This document shows, one piece after another, positions 56,502 to 64,000 of a DNA stretch of 64,000 bases. The notes under the pieces were generated by a model. That model had not been told where the DNA came from. It made no database searches and worked only from the letters and a program-made list of their open reading frames with translations. Source of the stretch: Veillonella rogosae JCM 15642 (GTDB lineage Bacteria > Bacillota > Negativicutes > Veillonellales > Veillonellaceae); assembly GCF_002959775.1 (NCBI RefSeq), contig NZ_PPCX01000009.1, positions 60,687 through 124,686 of the forward strand, given 5' to 3'. The position numbers and the translations under genes were made by a program. The first letter of the stretch is position 1. Every line of letters begins with the position of its first letter.

Positions 56502-56879
56502 TATCTCACCTAGAGTTTCTTATTAAAATAGGACATAGTATTAACTTATTATATAACTGTATAGAGTAAATATACAGTTAGTATTATATGAATGATTAGT
56601 GGATAAGTTTCAAAATCTGCTCGGAACTTTCTTATCCTCTATAGTATTATCATACCATAGTATGTATTGTTTGAGGTTTAAAAATTTATCTATTATAATT
56701 ACTAATCATAATCATCAGAAATATCTATGCAGAATGTGAGCTTTTGCATACGACCTAAACTATGGATTTATAGTATAATGTGAATATATTGTATATTTAG
56801 TCTTTTGTTAGGCGATGTGTCTCAAGGTTTGACCATAGCTTTCACAGTGTGGAGCCCGGAGGGATGCACAGGAGGAATT

Positions 56880-57668
56880 ATGAAACGAATTCTATTAGTA
56901 TTAATGAGCGTTTTTATGCTTGCGTTTCTAGTAGGCTGTGGTAACGATGCAAGCAAACCGGCAGAAACAGGTAAACCAAGTACATCTGAAAAGATTACGG
57001 TACAAGCTGCTGCCAGTCTTAAAGGGGCTCTTACAGAACTGGCTGATGCTTACAAAAAAAGTCATAATTTAGCAGACGATCAAATTGCTATTAACTTTGC
57101 TGGTTCTGGCACATTACGTCAACAAATTGAACAAGGTGCACCAGCTAGCTTATTCATCTCTGCTGACGAAAAAAATATGAAAATGTTACAAGAAAAAGAC
57201 CTTGTAAGTGATGTAAAACCATTCGTTACAAATGAACTCGTTCTCGTAGTTCCAAAAGGTCAACCTAAAGTTGAGTTAGATCAAATTGCTACTGTGAAAC
57301 GCATTGTATTGGGTAACCCTGAAACAGTGCCAGCTGGTAACTATGGTAAACAAGTGTTAACAAAATTAGGCGTTTGGGAACAAGTAGAGCCTAATGTAGT
57401 ATATGCAAAAGATGTAAAAGCTGTAACCGCATCTATTAGCCAAGGCGCTGGTGATGCTGGCTTCATTTACAAAACGGATGCTATTGCAGCAGGTGATGCC
57501 GTTCAAATTTCCGCAGTAACACCTGCAGACTCTCATGATCCAGTTATCTATCCAATTGGTATCATTAAAAAATATGACAATGCATTGGCAAAAGACTTTT
57601 ACCAGTACGTAATGAGCCCAGAGGGCCAAAAAGTATTAGAGAAATACGGTTTCTCCACTTCTAAATAA
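56880..57668 (+). CDS. modA: Molybdate ABC transporter, binding lipoprotein ModA
   Basis: This is the high-affinity molybdate (and tungstate) binding protein. The 262 residues start with a lipoprotein signal ending FLVGC. The mature part shows VQAAASLKGALTELADAYK and NFAGSGTLRQQIEQGAPASLFISAD, the ModA oxyanion-binding loops, plus TNELVLVVPKG and SISQGAGDAGFIYKTDA. The start at 56880 follows GGAGGAATT. It supplies molybdenum to the hydroxylase encoded at 30257-37143. A hairpin separates it from modB. Confidence 0.95.
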   Translation: MKRILLVLMSVFMLAFLVGCGNDASKPAETGKPSTSEKITVQAAASLKGALTELADAYKKSHNLADDQIAINFAGSGTLRQQIEQGAPASLFISADEKNMKMLQEKDLVSDVKPFVTNELVLVVPKGQPKVELDQIATVKRIVLGNPETVPAGNYGKQVLTKLGVWEQVEPNVVYAKDVKAVTASISQGAGDAGFIYKTDAIAAGDAVQISAVTPADSHDPVIYPIGIIKKYDNALAKDFYQYVMSPEGQKVLEKYGFSTSK

Positions 57669-57672
57669 GGGT

Positions 57673-57703
57673 AAAACGCTAGCTCTCATGGCTAGCGTTT
57701 TCT
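57673..57703 (+). terminator. Hairpin between modA and modB
   Basis: Perfect 11-bp stem AAAACGCTAGC / GCTAGCGTTTT, 7-nt loop, then CTTATGG. Probably a partial terminator, making modA more abundant than modB. Confidence 0.8.
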
Positions 57704-57765
57704 TATGGTACAATATAGATATTGTACATAGCCTAAATTTGTTGTATATAGAAAGGGGGAGTGGC

Positions 57766-58434
57766 ATGAGTCCATTCTGGCTATCGCTGTGGGTGGCGAG
57801 CATTGCCCTCGTTATTGTTATCCTAAGTGGCTTAGCCGTTTGCTACTGGATGAATCGCTGTAAATGGGGCGGCATTGCTATTCTTGATGCTCTTATTACA
57901 TTGCCTCTAGTACTACCTCCTGTAGTCGTTGGTTTTGCTCTGCTTATGGTATTTACACCGGGCTATGCCTTTGGGGCTTGGCTTGAAGCTCATGGCATGA
58001 GCGTCGTCTTTGCCGCTTCTGGTGCTGTCATAGCCTCTTCTGTTATTGCATTTCCACTGTTTTATCAAACGGTACGTTCTGCATTGCAGTCCGTAGATCA
58101 TAATATGGAGGATGTAGCTCGAACATTAGGTGCTTCAGAACTACGCATTTTCTTTACCATATCTGTACCGCTCGCATGGAAAGGTATTTTAACAGGTAGT
58201 ATTTTAGCGTTCTGCCGTGCTATGGGCGAGTTTGGTGCGACCATCTTGATTGCTGGTAATATTCCAAGGGTAACACGTACTATGCCGTTAGCTATCTACT
58301 CCTATGTAGAGGCAGGGCAGTATATGGATGCCTTTGAGCTAGTTATTTATATTTGTGTTCTTACATTGGCGTTACTGAGCGGGATTCACCTTATTACAAA
58401 AGGTTCCTTGTTCCGCCATACAGATAATAATTAG
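57766..58434 (+). CDS. modB: Molybdate ABC transporter permease ModB
   Basis: The 222-residue permease has five to six helices with ModB marks. These are ITLPLVLPPVVVGFALLMVF, the coupling loop MEDVARTLGASELRIFFTISVPL, and FCRAMGEFGATILIAGNIPRVTRTMPLAIY. The start at 57766 follows AAAGGGGGAGTGG. modC starts 8 bases after the stop. Confidence 0.95.
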   Translation: MSPFWLSLWVASIALVIVILSGLAVCYWMNRCKWGGIAILDALITLPLVLPPVVVGFALLMVFTPGYAFGAWLEAHGMSVVFAASGAVIASSVIAFPLFYQTVRSALQSVDHNMEDVARTLGASELRIFFTISVPLAWKGILTGSILAFCRAMGEFGATILIAGNIPRVTRTMPLAIYSYVEAGQYMDAFELVIYICVLTLALLSGIHLITKGSLFRHTDNN

Positions 58435-58442
58435 GAGGTTCT

Positions 58443-59072
58443 ATGATTACATTTTCCTTTACTGTAGCTAGACCTTCTGTGACTGTGAAAGCTGATGGTG
58501 CGCTGCCGTCTGGCATTACTGTGCTGACTGGACAGTCCGGTAGTGGTAAAAGTACGTTTATCAAATGCATCGCGGGCCTCGTAAAACCCACAACTGGCAG
58601 TATTCAATGTGATGAAACGACATGGGTTGATCGAGATAAAAAGCTTTGGGTGCCCGCTCAAGAGCGCCAAGTAGGCTATATGCCTCAAGGCAATATTGTG
58701 TTTCCCCATTTATCGGTAGAGCGTAATATTACCTATAGCAAACGAGGTACACCTGACATGTGTAATACGTTGTTACAACGGTTAGGTTTAGAAAAATACC
58801 GCCATACTAAGGCGGGGAGATTATCTGGTGGTGAGCAACAACGGGTTGCACTTGGTCGTGCTCTTTACTCTAAACCGACTGTTTTGCTCCTTGATGAGCC
58901 TTTATCTGCACTAGACTGGAATTTGAGAAAACAAGTTCGTGAGGATCTCGTATCTATCATCCGTGAATGGGATGTACCTTGTGTATGGGTTACTCATGAT
59001 GAAAGCGAAGCAGAAAACGTAGGCGATAGACACTGGACCTGTGAAAACGGAATCATTACCATTCCTAAATAA
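58443..59072 (+). CDS. modC: Molybdate ABC transporter ATPase ModC (no TOBE domain)
   Basis: The 209-residue ATPase contains Walker A GQSGSGKST, signature LSGGEQQRVALGRAL, Walker B VLLLDEPLSALD and VTHDESEAENVGD. It ends directly after the ATPase core, so the C-terminal TOBE domain that binds molybdate in many ModC proteins is missing. It therefore lacks substrate feedback through that domain. The start follows TTAGGAGGTTCT. A terminator carrying the second IS-end palindrome follows at 59143. Confidence 0.93.
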   Translation: MITFSFTVARPSVTVKADGALPSGITVLTGQSGSGKSTFIKCIAGLVKPTTGSIQCDETTWVDRDKKLWVPAQERQVGYMPQGNIVFPHLSVERNITYSKRGTPDMCNTLLQRLGLEKYRHTKAGRLSGGEQQRVALGRALYSKPTVLLLDEPLSALDWNLRKQVREDLVSIIREWDVPCVWVTHDESEAENVGDRHWTCENGIITIPK

Positions 59073-59142
59073 GGGTAAAGCTTAAGAACATATAATTTTG
59101 ATGTAATGGTAACATACTTCGAAAATTAAAGAACAGATACAT

Positions 59143-59238
59143 AAAAACACCTTCATAATCCTTGAACTGCACCTCCAAAAATTGTGTCCAATTTTTGGGG
59201 TGCAGTTCACTACTGGCGGATTGTGAAGGTGTTTTTTC
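59143..59238. terminator. Bidirectional terminator with a 47-bp palindrome in its loop (copy 2)
   Basis: The outer stem pairs AACACCTTCATAATCC (ending 59161) with GGATTGTGAAGGTGTT (from 59218) with one wobble. It is flanked by A-rich and T-rich ends and lies between the convergent modC and cytX genes. The loop carries the same 47 bases found in the terminator at 29011-29092. Confidence 0.88.
59163..59209. mobile_element. Minimal IS-end palindrome (MITE-like), copy 2
   Basis: 47 bases identical to 29026-29072, including the asymmetric bulged T and the TGTC loop. The flanking terminator arms are unrelated in the two copies, which points to movement of the palindrome rather than duplication of the locus. 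Confidence 0.55.
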
Positions 59239-59285
59239 TTAACTAGTTAATACTAATGAGAGCAGTGTATGTACTTTCAGTTTTG

Positions 59286-60482
59286 TTATTGCTTGATTTT
59301 AGCAGATGTGTGCGCTGTTTTACTTATAAATCCAACGATAGCTGTAACGACAAATGCCATTGTAAAGGCTGGTAATGTAGCACCTATTGTGCTTTCACTA
59401 TGTAACATATAGTGGTATAAACCAACGGATACGGCCCAAATAAGACCTCGTACGAGATAAGCGGATAATGTTTGTACCTGTTGGCGATTGATAAAGTAAT
59501 CCGCCAATAAGATGGCAATCATCGGCGCAAATACAGAGCCGATGAGGTATAGGAAGTCTGTAATATCATCCATTGGATATAGAATAGCTGCAATAGTACC
59601 CACGATAGTAACGATGACGGCGATACCTTTACTGGAGGCACCGTTATAGATAGTCGTACTAGATACGCCTGCAGAGTAAGCGTCCATAAAGGTTGTAGTA
59701 ACGGTAGAAAAGATGATAACGATGAGGCCTGCAAGACCGAGGCCTGCATTCATCATGATAGTAATGATGGAGTCGCCACCGCCAAAGATTGCGGCACTAA
59801 GACCTAAGGTGTACATAACGATACTTGTTACAGTGTAGACTGTAGCACTTGTAAGTGATGCGGAGAAAGGTTTTTTACTTTCACGGGTATAATCACTGAT
59901 GAGAGGTAGCCAAGATAGGGGCATGGCAATAGATAACTCAAGGGCAGCGATGAAACTCATGTTTCCGCTAGTTAGAAGGATACCTTCACTAGGCCACTGC
60001 GATATCATGTGAGCGCCCATGTAGAGGGTGAGCCCTAGCAATAGAACAGATACGATGGCTTGAATATAGCCCGTATTGTGGAGGCCGATGAAAAGCCACA
60101 AGATGACAAGTGCTCCAATAGCTATTGTCCAAATCATAGGAGATAGAGGTGCTAGCTCTTGTAAGGCTAGCATGGCATCGTAGATCATGATGCTAGTCCA
60201 GCCGATAAGTTGAAGCATATTTAAAAAGGCAAAGCCTTTAGCCCCTAGTGGTCCAAAGCTGAAGGCGGTTGTATTCATACTGCCTTGCCGTAAACGTCCA
60301 CCAATGAGGCCCGCTCCGAAGAGCAATATACCGCCGATGATATGCCCTAGTATGATGGCATATAGACCTTGAGTGAGCCCTAAGGGGGCCAGATAAGTTC
60401 CTGTCATAATTTCCGCTATAGATAGAGCGGCACCAAACCATATCATGGCGAACTGTGGTTGTGTAATATATGTATTTTTCAT
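59286..60482 (-). CDS. cytX: Hydroxymethylpyrimidine transporter CytX (NCS1 family)
   Basis: The 398-residue membrane protein of the nucleobase:cation symporter-1 family has about 12 helices. The family sequences ISDYTRESKKP and STVTTTFMDAYSAGVS are visible, and it resembles cytosine permease CodB. The TPP riboswitch in its leader makes a thiamine-precursor (HMP) substrate far more likely than cytosine; such genes are named cytX. The start at 60482 follows CAAGGAGGACGT. Divergent from the thiW operon. Confidence 0.9.
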   Translation of the reverse strand: MKNTYITQPQFAMIWFGAALSIAEIMTGTYLAPLGLTQGLYAIILGHIIGGILLFGAGLIGGRLRQGSMNTTAFSFGPLGAKGFAFLNMLQLIGWTSIMIYDAMLALQELAPLSPMIWTIAIGALVILWLFIGLHNTGYIQAIVSVLLLGLTLYMGAHMISQWPSEGILLTSGNMSFIAALELSIAMPLSWLPLISDYTRESKKPFSASLTSATVYTVTSIVMYTLGLSAAIFGGGDSIITIMMNAGLGLAGLIVIIFSTVTTTFMDAYSAGVSSTTIYNGASSKGIAVIVTIVGTIAAILYPMDDITDFLYLIGSVFAPMIAILLADYFINRQQVQTLSAYLVRGLIWAVSVGLYHYMLHSESTIGATLPAFTMAFVVTAIVGFISKTAHTSAKIKQ

Positions 60483-60508
60483 ACGTCCTCCTTGCCAGGA
60501 AGTCATAG

Positions 60509-60539
60509 AAAAAGCCGAGTTCATAGGAACTCGGCTTTT
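60509..60539 (-). terminator. Terminator of the cytX TPP riboswitch
   Basis: GCCGAGTTC / GAACTCGGC with loop CTAT, followed on the minus strand by TTTTTC. It lies between the aptamer and the start codon, as expected for transcriptional control. Confidence 0.9.
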
Positions 60540-60550
60540 AATCCTCTATG

Positions 60551-60635
60551 TTCCCTACGTTGGCATTATCCAAATCAGGTTATGGGTTAAAGCGATAGCT
60601 TACTCTCAGCCCACTCTTGTGAGCACCCCGTTATG
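60551..60635 (-). ncRNA. TPP riboswitch controlling cytX
   Basis: On the minus strand GGGGTGCTCAC, GGGCTGAGAG, ACCCATAACCTGATTTGGAT and AATGCCAACGTAGGGAA follow in order. They match the thiamine pyrophosphate (THI-box) aptamer. A terminator follows at once, so TPP should switch cytX off. Confidence 0.96.
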
Positions 60636-60730
60636 GCTTCATTATATGCGGATAATAGGAAACCGTCAATTCTTTTTGTTGCATAGATTGTATAATGATG
60701 TTATAACTAGAGTATAAAAATATATTGCCA

Positions 60731-60808
60731 CTAGGGGTGCTTTTGCTGAGATTGACCATTCAAAACCCTAGACCTGATCCAGATAATACCGGCGTAGGGA
60801 AGTGGAGT
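60731..60808 (+). ncRNA. TPP riboswitch controlling thiW-thiD-thiM/thiE
   Basis: AGGGGTGCTTTTGCTGAGA, ACCCTAGACCTGATCCAGAT and AATACCGGCGTAGGGAAGT are the aptamer core of the THI-box. A terminator follows at 60833. About 95 bases separate it from the divergent riboswitch of cytX. Confidence 0.96.
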
Positions 60809-60832
60809 GCAACATAATACTAAACTATTACG

Positions 60833-60864
60833 AGACCATTCCATTTGGAGTGGTCTTGTTTTAT
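60833..60864 (+). terminator. Terminator of the thiW TPP riboswitch
   Basis: AGACCATTCC / GGAGTGGTCT (one G-T pair), loop ATTT, then TGTTTTAT, ending just before the thiW ribosome binding site. Confidence 0.88.
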
Positions 60865-60879
60865 ATGTTTGGAGGTATT

Positions 60880-61359
60880 ATGAAAAAACTGATTATTGCT
60901 AGCATATGTGTGGCCTTAGGCGTAGTGTTATCTACTACATCAATTCCTGTTGGGCCGGCTCGTATTTTTCCGTTTCAACATATGATTAATGTTATTTTAG
61001 CCGTTGTGGTGGGGGCAAGATTTTCCGTAGGTGCTGCCTTTAGTACATCTTGTTTACGCAATGTATTGGCACTAGGTTCTCCTTTAGCCTTTCCTGGCAG
61101 CATGATTGGCGCTTGGTTATCGGCTTATTTATATAAGAAATATAACGCTCTATGGGCGGCGGCTCTAGGCGAAATCATTGGTACTGGCCTTATCGGTGCT
61201 CTCGTGAGTTATCCTATAGCCAATTTCTTGTTAGGTAAACCTTTGGCATTGTTGACTTTGATTACATCCTTCGCCATGAGCTCTGTAGCAGGTGCCTTTA
61301 TTGGTTTCATAGTATTACAAATCTTATCTCGTCGTCATCTATTACATAAGGAGGCATAA
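60880..61359 (+). CDS. thiW: Thiazole ECF transporter S component ThiW
   Basis: The 159-residue membrane protein has five to six helices with ThiW features: STTSIPVGPARIFPFQHMINV near the N-terminus and FSTSCLRNVLALGSPLAFPGSMIGA in the middle. ThiW is the predicted importer of the thiamine thiazole moiety (hydroxyethylthiazole). Its operon partner ThiM phosphorylates exactly that compound. It also needs a shared ECF energising module found elsewhere. The start at 60880 follows GGAGGTATT. The thiD start overlaps its stop by one base. Confidence 0.93.
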   Translation: MKKLIIASICVALGVVLSTTSIPVGPARIFPFQHMINVILAVVVGARFSVGAAFSTSCLRNVLALGSPLAFPGSMIGAWLSAYLYKKYNALWAAALGEIIGTGLIGALVSYPIANFLLGKPLALLTLITSFAMSSVAGAFIGFIVLQILSRRHLLHKEA

Positions 61360-62201
61360 TGAAACTACATACTGCATTGACAATTGCTGGTACTGATCCT
61401 AGCGGTGGTGCTGGTATTATGGCCGATTTAAAATCCTTCCAAAGTCGTCACGTATACGGCATGGCTGTTGTTACCTCTGTGGTAGCCCAAAATACGACGG
61501 GCGTACATCATGTAGAACATCTGTCGCTAGAGAGTATTGACCGACAATTACACGATGTGTATTCTGACATTGAACCTCAAGCCGTTAAGACGGGCATGAT
61601 TGCCTTGCCGGAGATGATGGATCTTATCTATCCTTATGTGAGTAAACCAATTCCTTATGTAATGGATCCCGTTATGATTGCCACTAGCGGTGACCGACTC
61701 GTATCAGATGAGGCAGTAAATTTCTTAAAATCCAAACTCATTCCGACGGCTACAGTGATTACACCAAACCGTAGTGAGGCTGAGGTCTTAGCGGACATGT
61801 CTATTGATTGTGAAAGTGACATAACAACGGCGGCTAATCGTATCTTACAGGACTTAGGACCTCAAGTAGTTATCATTAAAGGTGGTCACATCGGTGAAGA
61901 TGCAACGGATTATGCTTTCACTAAAGATGGTAGCATCCGTACTTGGACAAGCCCTAAATATGATACGGTACATACTCATGGAACGGGCTGTACCTTCTCC
62001 GCAGTGATTACGGCGGAGCTTGCAAAAGGCCGTGATGTAATGGATGCCATTGGTATTGCCAAGGACTATATTGCACTTGCCATTAAACATAATCCTGGGC
62101 TGGGAAATGGCTGTGGTCCCGTTAATCATATGGCTTACGACCTGTTATCTAATGGACCTGAAACGATGGATGAGCTCTTGAAAAATGACGAGAGGAGATA
62201 G
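61359..62201 (+). CDS. thiD: Hydroxymethylpyrimidine (phosphate) kinase ThiD
   Basis: This ribokinase-fold enzyme of 280 residues phosphorylates HMP and HMP-P to HMP-PP. Signatures are TIAGTDPSGGAGIMADLKSF at the start, VMDPVMIATSG, TPNRSEAEVL, VIIKGGH and the catalytic THGTGCTFSAVI anion hole. The C-terminal 20 residues run a little longer than usual. The start overlaps the thiW stop (TAATG) behind AAGGAGGC. The fusion gene begins 4 bases downstream. Confidence 0.95.
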   Translation: MKLHTALTIAGTDPSGGAGIMADLKSFQSRHVYGMAVVTSVVAQNTTGVHHVEHLSLESIDRQLHDVYSDIEPQAVKTGMIALPEMMDLIYPYVSKPIPYVMDPVMIATSGDRLVSDEAVNFLKSKLIPTATVITPNRSEAEVLADMSIDCESDITTAANRILQDLGPQVVIIKGGHIGEDATDYAFTKDGSIRTWTSPKYDTVHTHGTGCTFSAVITAELAKGRDVMDAIGIAKDYIALAIKHNPGLGNGCGPVNHMAYDLLSNGPETMDELLKNDERR

Positions 62202-62205
62202 TGAT

Positions 62206-63723
62206 ATGACCCATGAAAATCCATATATGAATGGTCAAATTTGGCCTGAACTCAATATATTAGAAATCTTGCGCCAGAGAAACCCTCTCGTTATTTGTAT
62301 TACCAATGATGTGGTGAGGACCTTTACGGCCAATGGTTTACTCGCCATTGGCGCATCGCCTGTGATGAGTGAGTGTAGTGAAGATTTGAAAAATCTCATC
62401 GTCCATGCATCGGCGCTACTCATCAATATTGGTACTCTTACACCAGACAAAGTTAGTTACTACAAAGATGCCATAGCACTGGCAAAGAAACATGAGGTTC
62501 CTATCGTTTTAGATCCAGTAGGTTGTCATGCGGGGGCTTATCGTCTATCTGTGGTGTTAGACTTGATTAAGACTGGTGATATCTCATTAGTACGAGGTAA
62601 TCAAAGTGAAATTAAAGCTATCTACAATGCTTTAAGTCCTAATACTCAGGCAGATATATCCACTACCGGTAAAGGTGTAGATGGAGGACAGATCGAGGAT
62701 AGTGCTATTATCGCCTATCGTCTAGCGCGCCTTATCAACTGTCCTGTTGTAGCTACTGGCGAAGAGGATTATGTTTCCGATGGAACTCGGGTATTTGCCG
62801 TTCCACACGGACACCCTATTATGACGGCTGTAACGGGCACGGGCTGTCTATTAGGGGCTGTATTGGCGGCTTTCTTCAGTGCTTATTATCCATGTAAAAA
62901 TAGACTATCTATGGGTGAGTTTCTCGGCTATGCATTGGCATACTATGGTTTGGCCGGTGAAAGTGCAGTGCAGGTAAGTGGCGTACAACCTGGTAGCTTT
63001 AGTGTAGCCTTTATGGATAGCTTATATACACTGGATGATGCGGTGCTTATGTCTGAAAATCGTATACGGCCTATAGTTGTGCCAGATCAATTACAAGTAT
63101 ATTTCATCAGTGGTACGCAAGATGTGGAACTGAATGAAAATCGTTTGCTCTCTATCGTAGAGGACGCTTGTCGAGGCGGTGTGACTTGTTTCCAATTTAG
63201 AGAAAAGGGCGTAGGTACCTTAGTGGGGCAACAGAAACTAGAGTTAGCTCAACAATTACAACAAATCTGTGCAAAGTACAATGTACTCTATGTTATCAAC
63301 GATGATGTAGACTTAGCAGTAGCTGTTAATGCTGATGGTGTACATGTAGGTCAAGAAGATATGCGTCTAGAAGAGGTGCGTAATCTTGTGGGCCATAAGG
63401 TGGTTGGTATTTCTATTCACTCTGTGGAGGAACTACATAAGACCGATGTAATCTACGCTGATTGTGTAGGTGTAGGACCTATGTACGCTACAAGTAGTAA
63501 GCCTGACGCTCAAGTACCGTGCGGACCAAATCGAATTACTGAACTACAAGCAGAAGGGCTAACATTACCATGTGTAGGAATTGGTGGCATCACTTTAGAT
63601 AATGCGAAACCTATACTACAAGCAGGGGCTTCTGGTGTGGCTGTAATTTCTGCTATTGCTCATGCAGATAGTCCTTATGAAGCGGCGCAAGAATTTAAAC
63701 ATTTAGTTGATGGTATTAAGTAG
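62206..63723 (+). CDS. Bifunctional hydroxyethylthiazole kinase / thiamine-phosphate synthase (ThiM-ThiE fusion)
   Basis: The 505-residue protein joins two salvage enzymes. Residues about 15-275 are ThiM: CITNDVVRTFTANGLLAIGASPVM, DPVGCHAGAYR, and the active-site AVTGTGCLLGAVLA with its Cys. Residues about 290-505 are ThiE: VYFISGTQDV, GVTCFQFREKG, VINDDVDLAVAVNADGVHVGQED, GVGPMYATSSK and GIGGITLDNAKPIL. ThiM phosphorylates hydroxyethylthiazole, and ThiE couples it to HMP-PP to give thiamine phosphate. Both usually occur as separate genes. Fungal THI6 has the same pair in the opposite order. The start at 62206 follows AGAGGAGATAG. Confidence 0.95.
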   Translation: MTHENPYMNGQIWPELNILEILRQRNPLVICITNDVVRTFTANGLLAIGASPVMSECSEDLKNLIVHASALLINIGTLTPDKVSYYKDAIALAKKHEVPIVLDPVGCHAGAYRLSVVLDLIKTGDISLVRGNQSEIKAIYNALSPNTQADISTTGKGVDGGQIEDSAIIAYRLARLINCPVVATGEEDYVSDGTRVFAVPHGHPIMTAVTGTGCLLGAVLAAFFSAYYPCKNRLSMGEFLGYALAYYGLAGESAVQVSGVQPGSFSVAFMDSLYTLDDAVLMSENRIRPIVVPDQLQVYFISGTQDVELNENRLLSIVEDACRGGVTCFQFREKGVGTLVGQQKLELAQQLQQICAKYNVLYVINDDVDLAVAVNADGVHVGQEDMRLEEVRNLVGHKVVGISIHSVEELHKTDVIYADCVGVGPMYATSSKPDAQVPCGPNRITELQAEGLTLPCVGIGGITLDNAKPILQAGASGVAVISAIAHADSPYEAAQEFKHLVDGIK

Positions 63724-63807
63724 TTAGTATATTAGATAATAGAATATACTCTTTAATAGTAAATAGAACACAAAAAAAGAGGGTTATAGGACAAAAAGTG
63801 TGTGTGA

Positions 63808-64000
63808 CTAATCCCAATAAGTTGGAAAATCTGTAGACATATGTAGCTCATTCCAAACAGGAGCATCACCCCATTGAGGAATTGAACGATCTATTTGGCA
63901 ATAATCAGATAACCGTTTGTAGATAGCAGCAATCGATTCATCTGTAGGCATACAATTTAATATATCTGAAATAGAAAGCGGTCTTGGTGAGTGCATATAG
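63808..64000 (-). CDS. C-terminal end of an unrecognised protein (partial)
   Basis: On the minus strand a reading frame enters from the window edge and ends at a TAG at 63808. It contains SPRPLSISDILNCMPTDESI, then YKRLSDYCQIDRSIPQWG and the end STDFPTYWD. No ribosome binding site precedes the ATG at 63996, so the frame probably continues beyond 64000. Not identified; the 84 bases between it and the thiamine fusion gene hold no clear terminator. Confidence 0.45.
   Translation of the reverse strand, partial: YMHSPRPLSISDILNCMPTDESIAAIYKRLSDYCQIDRSIPQWGDAPVWNELHMSTDFPTYWD

Noticed and set aside
56760..56879. Molybdenum cofactor riboswitch or ModE box before modA
   Set aside because: The leader does not show the Moco RNA core, and the ModE-like words are too weak.

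Overview
This window most likely comes from a Negativicutes bacterium close to Veillonella. That is inferred from moderate-to-low GC, Firmicutes-style AGGAGG ribosome binding sites, a secreted beta-helix protein, and a gene set fitting an anaerobe with methionine, purine and vitamin-salvage traits. I had no database to confirm it. About 60 protein genes, one glmS ribozyme, two TPP riboswitches and many intrinsic terminators can be supported. I saw no rRNA, tRNA, complete insertion sequence, prophage or CRISPR array.

Region 1 (1-9500). It opens with a pyruvate formate-lyase split into a 705-residue catalytic chain and a separate glycyl-radical-domain gene cut by the window edge. A DMT exporter, the metNIQ methionine ABC transporter, a relic of an ABC exporter gene, a DASS anion transporter, a PACE-type efflux protein and an orphan ECF S component follow. 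Region 2 (9500-15000) is methionine synthesis: a metB-like/patB/metA operon and a separate metY, so both transsulfuration and direct sulfhydrylation are encoded. A chain of five hairpins follows. Region 3 (15000-30100) holds a PepSY protein, BioY, a three-gene metal-chaperone/permease operon with an unusual GTPase-permease fusion, pepD, an NAD salvage operon (pncB-nadE) followed by asparaginase, cbiZ, an MscS channel, a DD-carboxypeptidase, a YfbR-like nucleotidase and QueG.

Region 4 (30200-37150) is a complete molybdenum hydroxylase operon of the selenium-dependent kind: FAD, 2Fe-2S and Mo subunits, then YqeC, MocA, YqeB and an XdhC split over two genes. The modABC molybdate transporter at 56880-59072 could feed it. 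Region 5 (37300-48900) is the c-di-AMP and amino-sugar block: cdaA-cdaR, an FAD-dependent dehydrogenase, glmM and, after some accessory genes, glmS behind a self-cleaving glmS ribozyme. The accessory genes include a racemase that seems to start at ATT, a TPR-like gene broken by an in-frame stop, and a secreted beta-helix protein.

Region 6 (48870-64000) has trpS, a polar amino acid ABC transporter operon with a secreted protein of unknown function, UspA, a CzrA-like ArsR repressor, an AEC transporter, modABC, and a thiamine salvage block: cytX on the minus strand and thiW-thiD-thiM/thiE fusion on the plus strand, each behind its own TPP riboswitch.

The most unusual signals are the split PFL, the CobW-permease fusion operon with a CsoR-like operator, a 47-bp IS-end palindrome identical in the loops of two unrelated terminators, the hairpin chain at 14851-15048, and a three-way-junction RNA-like element after glmM. 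Most of the window otherwise looks like ordinary chromosomal housekeeping.
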